The notes below the pieces were generated by a model. The model had not been told where the DNA came from. It made no database searches and saw nothing but the letters and a program-made list of their open reading frames with translations. Both the position numbers and the translations under genes were made by a program. Positions 1 to 5,398 of a stretch of DNA of 5,398 nucleotides are shown one piece after another (within the stretch, counting starts at the first letter, position 1; the number at the start of each line of letters is the position of its first letter). The stretch is from Moraxellaceae bacterium UBA2032. GTDB lineage: Bacteria > Pseudomonadota > Gammaproteobacteria > Pseudomonadales > Moraxellaceae. The stretch spans positions 1 to 5,398 of the forward strand of contig DDBM01000059.1 in assembly GCA_002333125.1 (NCBI GenBank), read 5' to 3'.

Positions 1-1
1 A

Positions 2-451
2 CAAGGTGAGTTAAAAGGGCGCGTTGATACACAAGTCATCACCAAACTAATTCCTAATCTTGCGCAATATCAAGTAATTGCTTGTGGTGGACAAGGTTTT
101 GTTCAAGCTGTTGAGTCTTTAAAACCTTATGTTGATACGCTTCAAGTTGAGTCTTTTTCTCCTATTAAACTCAATACAGCCAATACTCAATTAGGCACAG
201 TGCGCGTTGAACTCAAAGCAAGTCATAAAGTATTAGAGTTAAATCAAGGCGATTCTTTGTTAAATGCTTTAGAAGCTCAAGGCATTTATCCTCCGTCTGG
301 TTGTCGTATGGGAATTTGTCATAGTTGTAGCTGTCAAAAAATTTCAGGCATAACCCAAGATTTACAAACAGGCGAATTGGCAAGCGAGTCACAATCTGCT
401 GTTAAGTTATGCGTTAATCGTGCTTATTCCGATTTAGTGTTAGATATTTAA
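2..451 (+). CDS. Ferredoxin-NAD(P)H reductase with C-terminal [2Fe-2S] domain (3' part only)
   Basis: The reading frame is open from the first bases of the window to a TAA at 449-451, so the start lies upstream; 149 residues are visible. Residues 24-40 of the fragment (VIACGGQGFVQAV...) look like the last NAD(P)-binding strand of ferredoxin reductases, the usual 'CGPxGF' region. Residues about 66-149 form a plant-type ferredoxin domain: C101, C106 and C109 (CX4CX2C) plus C137 are the expected cluster ligands, with one extra cysteine at 111. The lost N-terminal part should hold the FAD-binding region. Inferred role: transfer of electrons from NAD(P)H to the desaturase encoded 10 bases downstream, as in Pseudomonas DesC or Mycobacterium Rv3230c. 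A GTG at 200 could be read as the start of a lone ferredoxin, but the open frame and NAD-binding motif upstream argue against it. Family call is firm; the exact partner is inferred from position. Confidence 0.88.
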   Translation, partial: QGELKGRVDTQVITKLIPNLAQYQVIACGGQGFVQAVESLKPYVDTLQVESFSPIKLNTANTQLGTVRVELKASHKVLELNQGDSLLNALEAQGIYPPSGCRMGICHSCSCQKISGITQDLQTGELASESQSAVKLCVNRAYSDLVLDI

Positions 452-461
452 GGTATTTGCT

Positions 462-1598
462 ATGAAAAACAATCGTGTATTGTCTAGTCAAGAATTAGCC
501 CAATTTGGTGCAGAGTTAGATGCCTTAAAAGCGCGTGTTACCGCAGATTTAGGTGAATCAGATGCGCGTTATATAAATAATATTTACAAAGCGGTTAATT
601 ATACCGAAGCCGCAGGACGTGGATTGTTATTTGCGGGAATCTTTCCTCCTGCTTGGATTGCAGGAACTGCGTTATTGGGCGTGTCTAAAATTTTAGAAAA
701 TATGGAACTTGGCCATAATGTCATGCACGGTCAATATGACTGGATGCGTGACTCGCGTTTTAATGGCAAAAATTATGAATGGGATATTGTGGGTACAGCC
801 GACAACTGGCGCAAAACACACAACTTTAAACATCATACCTATACCAATATTAAAGGCATGGATGATGATGTAGGTTATGGTATTTTGAAGTTATTTCCAG
901 AACAACGCTGGCGGCCTTTTTATTTATTACAGCCTATCTATGCGGTGTTATTTGCCTTGCTATTTCAATGGGGTGTTGCGATTCAAGACTTAGAGTTAGG
1001 TAAAGTTTTAAGTGGCAAAAAAACCAAAGCTCAATTAAAAGAGGAATGGCAACCCATTGCAGCCAAAGTAAAAAAACAGCTTTTAAAAGATTATGTGCTG
1101 TTTCCATTGTTGGCAGGGCCTTTCTTTTTGCCTGTGTTATTAGGTAACTTGGTAGCTAATGGAATGCGTAATTTGTGGACGTTTACCATTATTTTTTGTG
1201 GTCACTTTACGACTGATGCCGAAATTTTTGCTAAAAGTGTGCTAGAAAATGAGACGCGCGGTAGTTGGTATTTACGTCAACTACGCGGCTCAAGCAATTT
1301 AACGGGCGGCAAGCTATTTCATATTATGTCGGGTAATTTGAGTCATCAAATCGAACATCATTTGTTTCCTGATGTGCCTGCGCGGCGTTATGCGGCCATG
1401 TCGGTAGAAGTGCAAGAAATTTGCGCACGTTATGGCCAACACTATAACAAAGGCTCATTGGTAAAGCAGTTTGGTCAAGTTTGTGGTCGTATTTTGCGTT
1501 ATGCTTTGCCATCTAAGACAAAAACTGTGAAAAGCAACTTAGTGACTATTCATACCGCTAGCAGGTTAGAACCACAAGAAAATAAATTAGCAGCTTGA
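462..1598 (+). CDS. Membrane fatty acid desaturase (acyl-CoA/acyl-lipid type, DesB/DesA3-like)
   Basis: A complete 378-residue integral membrane di-iron desaturase. All three histidine boxes are present: H85-NVM-H89, H120-NFK-HH(124-125), and H295-QIE-HH(299-300), with a further His at 248 in a GHFTTDAE segment. Hydrophobic stretches at about 55-78, 152-175, 211-231 and 236-248 would be the membrane helices; the boxes face the cytoplasm in this family. The enzyme inserts a cis double bond into a saturated acyl chain using O2 and reduced ferredoxin, which adjusts membrane fluidity. The motif context (HNVMHGQYDWM, HHTYTNIKGMDDD) resembles bacterial stearoyl-CoA delta-9 desaturases such as Pseudomonas DesB and Mycobacterium DesA3, but substrate and bond position cannot be read from sequence. 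The start is supported by an AAGG ribosome-binding site at 450-453, overlapping the stop of the reductase gene. The C-terminal 30 residues or so are polar and probably variable. No U-rich terminator follows; a REP-like hairpin pair does. Confidence 0.92.
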   Translation: MKNNRVLSSQELAQFGAELDALKARVTADLGESDARYINNIYKAVNYTEAAGRGLLFAGIFPPAWIAGTALLGVSKILENMELGHNVMHGQYDWMRDSRFNGKNYEWDIVGTADNWRKTHNFKHHTYTNIKGMDDDVGYGILKLFPEQRWRPFYLLQPIYAVLFALLFQWGVAIQDLELGKVLSGKKTKAQLKEEWQPIAAKVKKQLLKDYVLFPLLAGPFFLPVLLGNLVANGMRNLWTFTIIFCGHFTTDAEIFAKSVLENETRGSWYLRQLRGSSNLTGGKLFHIMSGNLSHQIEHHLFPDVPARRYAAMSVEVQEICARYGQHYNKGSLVKQFGQVCGRILRYALPSKTKTVKSNLVTIHTASRLEPQENKLAA

Positions 1599-1601
1599 GT
1601 G

Positions 1602-1630
1602 GTAGGGTGGGTTGAGGTACGAAATCCATC
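1602..1630 (+). repeat. REP-like hairpin unit 1a (GTAG head)
   Basis: A GTAG tetranucleotide (1602-1605) is followed by an 8-base stem, GGTGGGTT (1606-1613), a 9-base loop (1614-1622) and the pairing arm AATCCATC (1623-1630). The stem holds six Watson-Crick and two G-T wobble pairs. Head, stem length and loop length equal those of unit 1b in the opposite direction. It starts four bases after the desaturase stop codon. Confidence 0.65.
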
Positions 1631-1650
1631 ACATTGATTTTTCAATAAAT

Positions 1651-1679
1651 CGTGGGTTTCCTTCGTCAACCCACGCTAC
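1651..1679 (-). repeat. REP-like hairpin unit 1b (GTAG head, inverted relative to 1a)
   Basis: Read on the minus strand: GTAG (1679-1676), stem CGTGGGTT (1675-1668), loop GACGAAGGA (1667-1659), and perfect complement AACCCACG (1658-1651). The geometry of 4+8+9+8 bases is identical to unit 1a, and the loops share 6 of 9 bases. Together 1a and 1b form an outward-headed inverted pair, like the BIME arrangement of enterobacterial and pseudomonad REPs. No T-run follows on either strand, so it is not a standard intrinsic terminator, though it may protect the 3' end of the desaturase mRNA. Confidence 0.7.
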
Positions 1680-1717
1680 GACTACTGTAATAACTCAGAT
1701 GCTACTAAGGTTTAATG

Positions 1718-2263
1718 TTAAAATTTAATATCAAGCCCCATTTCTTTTGCTGATTGTTTCAAACTTTCTTTTATGTCTTCTTCTTGTTTTTGTTTTATCA
1801 TACTTTCTACTGTTTTAGGACTAAAAAATGAAGGGTCTGTTTTATTTTTTCTAATATACTCAGCTAGATATTCCCTAACGTGTACATATTCACAGATACG
1901 ACTACATGCATACCACCCTACACTATCAGGAGTTAAATACTCAAAGTCAGCTTGGTCTTGAGTAGCTGAACCAAGTGACTTACCCTTTGCGTTGTGTTTT
2001 GCTAAATGTTTTAAAGAGAATTTTTTATTAGCGCAGTCTATATGCCATAAGTGGGAATTATAGTTTTTTGTTTTATGTGTAGTGTTTTTTAACCATACTC
2101 GAATAACCTGTATTTTTTCCACAGGGTCTTCCAAAATTTCAGCATTGTAGGCGGCTGCTTCCCATGTTGTTTCTTTGTCTTGGTATACCTTTGTCCAATG
2201 TAAAGCATGGGTATTATTTACAGCTAAAAGTAAAAATAAGCCTACAAATAGATTCTTATTCAT
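1718..2263 (-). CDS. Secreted hypothetical protein, surface-adhesin E-like
   Basis: A 181-residue protein with a clear Sec signal peptide: MNKN, a hydrophobic core (FVGLFLLLAV), then a likely cleavage after THA (residue 20). The mature part, about 21-124, has the layout of the surface-adhesin E (protein E) domain: W23 near the start, a strand IRVWLKN at 54-60, HIDC with C77, and PDSVGWYAC at 112-120 with a second and third Cys at 120 and 124 that could pair with C77. Residues 125-181 are a charged, Lys/Glu-rich, probably helical tail not typical of that domain. The protein is likely periplasmic or surface exposed; its function is unknown and the domain call rests on motif resemblance only. 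The start is supported by AAAGGT (2271-2276), seven bases before the ATG. The gene stands alone, is AT-rich in parts (about 25-28% G+C in some 60-base stretches), and is flanked on both sides by REP-like pairs. Confidence 0.7.
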   Translation of the reverse strand: MNKNLFVGLFLLLAVNNTHALHWTKVYQDKETTWEAAAYNAEILEDPVEKIQVIRVWLKNTTHKTKNYNSHLWHIDCANKKFSLKHLAKHNAKGKSLGSATQDQADFEYLTPDSVGWYACSRICEYVHVREYLAEYIRKNKTDPSFFSPKTVESMIKQKQEEDIKESLKQSAKEMGLDIKF

Positions 2264-2329
2264 TTTGGTTACCTTTAATTTTTACCATGTTTCTATACTT
2301 TTTCAGGTATTCTCGCTTGTTTAAGCTTA

Positions 2330-2360
2330 GTAGCCTGTATGCAGCGTAGCGAAATACAGG
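2330..2360 (+). repeat. REP-like hairpin unit 2A (GTAG head)
   Basis: GTAG (2330-2333) is followed by stem CCTGTAT (2334-2340), a 13-base loop GCAGCGTAGCGAA (2341-2353) and the exact complement ATACAGG (2354-2360). The 31-base layout is the same as unit 2B. The GC-rich GCAGCGTAGCG loop in otherwise AT-rich intergenic DNA is typical of REP families. Confidence 0.75.
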
Positions 2361-2405
2361 ATAAATATACTTTAAAACAAGGCGTTATAGTTTTGTTTTT
2401 GCCAT

Positions 2406-2436
2406 AAAACCCGTGTTACGTTGAACTTCACACGGG
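2406..2436 (-). terminator. Possible metG terminator formed by REP unit 2B
   Basis: About 25 bases past the metG stop, the perfect 7-bp stem of REP unit 2B (five of seven pairs are G-C) is followed directly on the minus strand by TTTTAT. This could work as a weak rho-independent terminator. The 13-base loop and short T-run are not ideal, so mRNA-end stabilisation is an alternative role. Confidence 0.4.
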
Positions 2437-2440
2437 CTAC
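2410..2440 (-). repeat. REP-like hairpin unit 2B (GTAG head, inverted relative to 2A)
   Basis: On the minus strand: GTAG (2440-2437), stem CCCGTGT (2436-2430), a 13-base loop (2429-2417) and exact complement ACACGGG (2416-2410). Aligned without gaps to unit 2A, 21 of 31 bases agree. Two stem differences are compensated on the other arm (T-A to C-G and A-T to G-C), so the hairpin itself has been conserved. Confidence 0.75.
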
Positions 2441-2461
2441 AACTTTTTATAGGGCAAGCTG

Positions 2462-4522
2462 TTACTTAACCTTCATTCCTGCCATTGCACCGCTATCGGG
2501 CGAAAGTAAGAAAATCTCACTGCCGCCTGCACCTGCCGCCAACACCATACCTTCTGACACACCAAACTTCATTTGACGCGGTGCAAGGTTGGCCACCATA
2601 ACGGTTAATTTGCCAATTAAATCTTCGGGTTTGTATGCCGATTTAATCCCTGCAAACACGGTACGTTGTTCATTACCCAAATCTAAAGTCAGTTTTAATA
2701 GCTTGGCCGCTTCGGGAATGTGTTCGGCATTAACAATTTTGGCTATCCGTAAATCAATTTTAGCAAAATCATCAATATTGATAGTTGGTGCAATAGGCTC
2801 AATACCTTTTGGCTCTGCTGCGGCTTTAGATTTTTTATCTTTAACAGTAGGTGCAGGAGCTGCACCTGTAGCGGTTAAATCTTCTTTAGAGGCATCAACC
2901 ATTGCCGCTACTTTGTCTTTTTCCACGCGTGTCATTAGTGGCGTAAACGCATTGATAGAGTGACCCAACAGCAACTCTTTACGTGCATCCCATGCCAAAG
3001 ATTCTACATTTAAAAATTGCTGACTGGCCGCCACCGTCACAGGCAAAATAGGGGCTAAATACGTAATCAGTTGCCTAAACATATTTAAGCCAACGCTACA
3101 AACGGCATGTACTTGGGCATGATTAGCAGGGTCTTTAGCCAAAGCCCAAGGAGCTTGTTGGGCAATATATTCATTCGCTTTGTCGGCTAAGGCCATTATT
3201 TCGCGTACCGTTTTACTAAAGTCGCGGTTTTCATAATGTTCGGCAATGCTGTCGCCAGCTTCAATAAATTGTGCCAGTAAAACGGGTTCGGAACACACCG
3301 TGGCGAGTTTGCCATCAAATAATTTATGAATAAAGCCTTGGCAACGGCTCGCGATATTAACCACTTTGCCCACTAAGTCACTGTTCACTTTGGCCATAAA
3401 ATCTTCTAAATTAAGGTCAATGTCTTCCACCGAACCCGATAATTTAGAGGCAAAGTAATAACGCAAATACTCAGGGTTTAGGTTGTCCAAATAGCTACGC
3501 GCTTTAATAAAAGTACCGCGTGACTTAGACATTTTTTGGCCATTGACGGTCAAAAAGCCGTGGGCAAAAATACCTGTCGGTTTTCTAAATCCTGCGCCAT
3601 CAAGCATGGCAGGCCAAAATAAAGCATGAAAATACATAATATCTTTGCCAATAAAGTGATAAACCTCTGTTTTACCGTCTGCGTCTAAAGCCCAATAATC
3701 ATCAAAATTTAAACCACGCTGCTCACACAAGTTTTTAAAACTAGCCATATAACCAATGGGCGCATCTAACCACACATAAAAGTATTTATTGGGTGCATCA
3801 GGAATTTCAAAACCAAAGTAGGGTGCATCTCTCGATATATCCCAATCATTCAAGCCTGACTCAAACCATTCACCTAATTTATTAGCCACTTCGGACTGTA
3901 AGCCACCAGAGCGAGTCCACTCTTTTAACATGGCTTCAAAATCTGGCAATTTAAAAAAGTAATGCTCAGATTCTTTTTCGATAGGTGTTGCACCCGAAAT
4001 CGTTGAATACGGATTTTTTAACTCGGTTGGAGAATAGGTTGCACCGCACTTTTCGCACGAGTCACCGTATTGGTCTTTTTCGCCACATTTAGGGCATTCG
4101 CCTTTAATAAAGCGGTCTGCCAAAAATAATTGTTTTTCGGGGTCAAATAATTGACGAATCGGGCGCGTAGCAATATGGCCACCCTCACGGTTTTTTAAAT
4201 AAATATACTCCGAAAAAGCTTTGTTTTCGGGGGAGTGTGTAGAGTAATAATTATCAAACTCTATATGAAACGCCGCAAAATCAGCCTCATGCTCGGCCTT
4301 GACGTTAGCGATTTGTGCTTCGGGGCTAATACCATTTTGTTCGGCTTTGAGCATAATGGCTGTACCATGCGCATCGTCAGCACACACATAAATACAATCA
4401 TGGCCGCGTGATTTTTGAAAACGCACCCAAATATCGGTTTGAATGTATTCAACTAAATGGCCTAAGTGAATAGAACCATTGGCATAAGGTAAAGCACTAG
4501 TGACTAATAAACGACGCGTCAT
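2462..4522 (-). CDS. metG: Methionyl-tRNA synthetase
   Basis: Class I aminoacyl-tRNA synthetase that attaches methionine to tRNA-Met in the cytoplasm, using ATP. Counting from the ATG at 4522 the protein has 686 residues, close to the 677 of E. coli MetG, and can be followed against it along the whole length. Visible features: the HIGH-type motif HLGH at 19-22 in [19 protein letters not shown] at about 47-54; a zinc knuckle with Cys 143, 146, 156 and 159 (CPKC ... CEKC); [13 protein letters not shown] near 227; KMSKS at 330-334; the helical anticodon-binding region at about 375-530; an Ala/Lys/Pro-rich linker at about 553-574; and a C-terminal EMAP/Trbp111-type tRNA-binding domain from about 583 to the end, which also mediates dimerisation in this family. 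An in-frame GTG at 4534 would add four residues (MCKN). I prefer the ATG, since it gives the family-like N-terminus [13 protein letters not shown]; neither start has a strong Shine-Dalgarno. The gene is divergent from mrp, as in E. coli and Pseudomonas. Confidence 0.97.
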   Translation of the reverse strand: MTRRLLVTSALPYANGSIHLGHLVEYIQTDIWVRFQKSRGHDCIYVCADDAHGTAIMLKAEQNGISPEAQIANVKAEHEADFAAFHIEFDNYYSTHSPENKAFSEYIYLKNREGGHIATRPIRQLFDPEKQLFLADRFIKGECPKCGEKDQYGDSCEKCGATYSPTELKNPYSTISGATPIEKESEHYFFKLPDFEAMLKEWTRSGGLQSEVANKLGEWFESGLNDWDISRDAPYFGFEIPDAPNKYFYVWLDAPIGYMASFKNLCEQRGLNFDDYWALDADGKTEVYHFIGKDIMYFHALFWPAMLDGAGFRKPTGIFAHGFLTVNGQKMSKSRGTFIKARSYLDNLNPEYLRYYFASKLSGSVEDIDLNLEDFMAKVNSDLVGKVVNIASRCQGFIHKLFDGKLATVCSEPVLLAQFIEAGDSIAEHYENRDFSKTVREIMALADKANEYIAQQAPWALAKDPANHAQVHAVCSVGLNMFRQLITYLAPILPVTVAASQQFLNVESLAWDARKELLLGHSINAFTPLMTRVEKDKVAAMVDASKEDLTATGAAPAPTVKDKKSKAAAEPKGIEPIAPTINIDDFAKIDLRIAKIVNAEHIPEAAKLLKLTLDLGNEQRTVFAGIKSAYKPEDLIGKLTVMVANLAPRQMKFGVSEGMVLAAGAGGSEIFLLSPDSGAMAGMKVK

Positions 4523-4572
4523 ATTTTTACACACAAGTTAAAAATGAACTTTAAGGCAACAGCCTAAGTCCT

Positions 4573-4622
4573 AATAAATAAAACCCTACTATAACCGATA
4601 TTGAAAATACGGTAGCATAGGG
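4573..4622 (-). terminator. Terminator-like hairpin in the metG leader region
   Basis: On the minus strand a hairpin (4622-4584) is followed by TTTTATTTATT (4583-4573). The outer arms CCCTA/TAGGG (4618-4622 with 4584-4588) and the inner arms ACCG-TATT / AATA-CGGT (4594-4613, loop GAA, one bulged base) are exact but separated by an unequal internal loop. It ends about 50 bases before the metG start, so it could be an attenuator or stop minus-strand transcription arriving from the mrp side. However, TATAGT (4593-4588, minus strand), a five-of-six match to a -10 box, lies in its descending arm. If that is the real metG promoter, the hairpin would not be transcribed whole. Confidence 0.35.
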
Positions 4623-4716
4623 CTTACGCATTTCTCCGAAATTAGCGCGTTTTGTGAGCTCTCAATCGTTAAAAACGATTACTTAGTGAACAAACAAGCG
4701 ATAACCGTGTAAGTCC
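4620..4716. repeat. MITE-like imperfect palindrome between metG and mrp
   Basis: Terminal inverted repeats GGGCTTACGC (4620-4629) and GTGTAAGTCC (4707-4716) pair over ten positions, two of them G-T. The centre is an exact hairpin, AATCGTT-aaa-AACGATT (4664-4680). Between them, arms at about 4646-4656 and 4690-4700 (CGC ... GCG with T-rich/A-rich partners) pair partly. The 97 bases hold no coding frame. TAAGTCC also occurs at 4565-4571. No target-site duplication is evident. It could be a degenerate non-autonomous element or a structured leader of metG or mrp. The whole region 4523-4760 has no gene; TAAAAT at 4731-4736 resembles a -10 box for mrp but lacks a good -35. Confidence 0.4.
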
Positions 4717-4760
4717 AAAGAATTGGTAACTAAAATTTTGTGCCTTATTGAGTCATTTTT

Positions 4761-5398
4761 ATGTCCATTTCCCGCTCAAAAGTGGAAGCTGCCCTTAAAC
4801 AGCATCAAGACCCCTACTTAAATCGTGATTATGGCCAGCTGGTTGAGTCCATTACCATTGATAATGAACAAGTGCAGGTTGTTATTACTTTGCCTTATCC
4901 TTTTGCCAGTTTAGGTCGTGCTTTAGAGCAACAATTAAGCACCGCTATTCAAGAAAAAACAGGCGCAACACAAGTTTTGGTACGTTTGCAGCTTGATGTA
5001 CCTCGTGCCAAACCACAAGAAGGCGTAGAAGGTGTTCCTCCTATAAAAAATGTGATTGCGGTGGCTTCTGGCAAAGGTGGTGTAGGTAAATCGACCACTG
5101 CCGTCAATTTAGCCTTAGCCTTGGCGCAAGAAGGGGCGCGTGTCGGCTTATTAGATGCCGATATTTATGGGCCTAGCCAACCCACAATGCTTAACTTAAG
5201 CGGTCAAACGCCAAAGATTCACGATAATGCTTTTATTCCTTTAGAGGCTTATGGCTTACAAGTGATGTCGATAGGCTTTTTAACAGGCGATGACAACACG
5301 CCTATTGTATGGCGTGGCCCCAAAGCTACTGGCGCACTGATTCAACTATTTGGCCAAACGGCATGGCACGATTTAGACTATTTAATTATTGATATGCC
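4761..5398 (+). CDS. apbC: Mrp/ApbC/NBP35-family iron-sulfur cluster carrier ATPase (5' part only)
   Basis: The frame is open from an ATG at 4761 to the end of the window; 212 complete residues are visible, with the rest cut off. Residues about 5-80 (KVEAALKQHQDPYLNRDYGQ...) match the N-terminal MIP18-type (DUF59) domain of bacterial Mrp proteins. The P-loop ATPase domain starts near 96 (IKNVIAVASGKGGVGKS). It shows the deviant Walker A GKGGVGKS at 104-111, the switch I segment DADIYGPSQP at 132-141, and the beginning of Walker B, YLIIDMP, at 207-213. Known role of the family: binding an [4Fe-4S] cluster between two subunits and passing it to target enzymes, with ATP binding needed; the cluster-binding CxxC lies in the missing C-terminal part. 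It is divergent from metG. No convincing Shine-Dalgarno precedes the ATG, and the start is chosen because the protein begins like its relatives. The synonym mrp is equally used. Confidence 0.93.
   Translation, partial: MSISRSKVEAALKQHQDPYLNRDYGQLVESITIDNEQVQVVITLPYPFASLGRALEQQLSTAIQEKTGATQVLVRLQLDVPRAKPQEGVEGVPPIKNVIAVASGKGGVGKSTTAVNLALALAQEGARVGLLDADIYGPSQPTMLNLSGQTPKIHDNAFIPLEAYGLQVMSIGFLTGDDNTPIVWRGPKATGALIQLFGQTAWHDLDYLIIDM

Noticed and set aside
200..451. Stand-alone 83-residue ferredoxin starting at GTG 200
   Set aside because: The frame continues open to the left edge with a recognisable reductase NAD-binding motif, and there is no ribosome-binding site before the GTG. It is the C-terminal domain of a longer protein.
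1324..1512. 62-residue minus-strand reading frame inside the desaturase gene
   Set aside because: Antisense shadow of a firmly identified gene; no family features.
1773..2349. Plus-strand frames opposite the adhesin E-like gene (1773-1961 and 2164-2349)
   Set aside because: The minus-strand gene has a signal peptide, a ribosome-binding site and domain-like motifs; the plus-strand frames have none of these.
1602..2440. CRISPR array or phase-variation repeats
   Set aside because: The repeated units are inverted hairpins in two dissimilar pairs, with no regularly spaced direct repeats and no simple-sequence tract.
2589..2963. 124-residue plus-strand reading frame
   Set aside because: It lies entirely inside metG on the opposite strand, has no recognisable motif and no proper ribosome-binding site, and is explained by metG codon composition.
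4261..4452. 63-residue minus-strand frame overlapping the 5' part of metG
   Set aside because: Alternate frame inside metG, with no independent support.
4523..4534. GTG start of metG giving a four-residue longer protein
   Set aside because: No Shine-Dalgarno supports it, and the ATG at 4522 gives the usual family N-terminus; still not excluded.

Overview
The window looks like ordinary chromosomal DNA from a gammaproteobacterium of fairly low G+C (about 40% by eye). The main reason is the divergent metG / mrp (apbC) pair, an arrangement known from Escherichia coli and Pseudomonas. Further support comes from a MetG of the E. coli type (zinc knuckle plus C-terminal tRNA-binding domain) and from REP-like palindromes with GTAG heads. 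The sequence alone does not fix the genus; the Methylococcales, Thiotrichales or Moraxellaceae are guesses.

Left part (1-1598, + strand): the 3' end of a ferredoxin-NAD(P)H reductase with a C-terminal [2Fe-2S] domain, followed 10 bases later by a complete membrane fatty acid desaturase. The two genes almost certainly form an operon. The reductase would pass electrons from NAD(P)H through flavin and the iron-sulfur cluster to the di-iron desaturase, which puts a double bond into acyl chains. The organisation matches the known DesC/DesB pair of Pseudomonas and Rv3230c/DesA3 of Mycobacterium.

Middle part (1599-2461): one small minus-strand gene for a secreted protein that resembles surface-adhesin E domains. 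A pair of inverted REP-like hairpins lies on each side of it (1602-1679 and 2330-2440). The two pairs belong to different sequence families, but all four units have the same layout: a GTAG head followed by a stem-loop. This is the most accessory-looking piece of the window.

Right part (2462-5398): metG on the minus strand (methionyl-tRNA synthetase, complete), a 238-base divergent intergenic region with two palindromic structures, and the first 638 bases of mrp/apbC on the plus strand (P-loop iron-sulfur cluster carrier), which runs off the end of the window.

I found no CRISPR array, RNA gene, intact insertion sequence or clearly new system. The points most worth a second look are the REP pairs around the orphan gene and the palindromes between metG and mrp.
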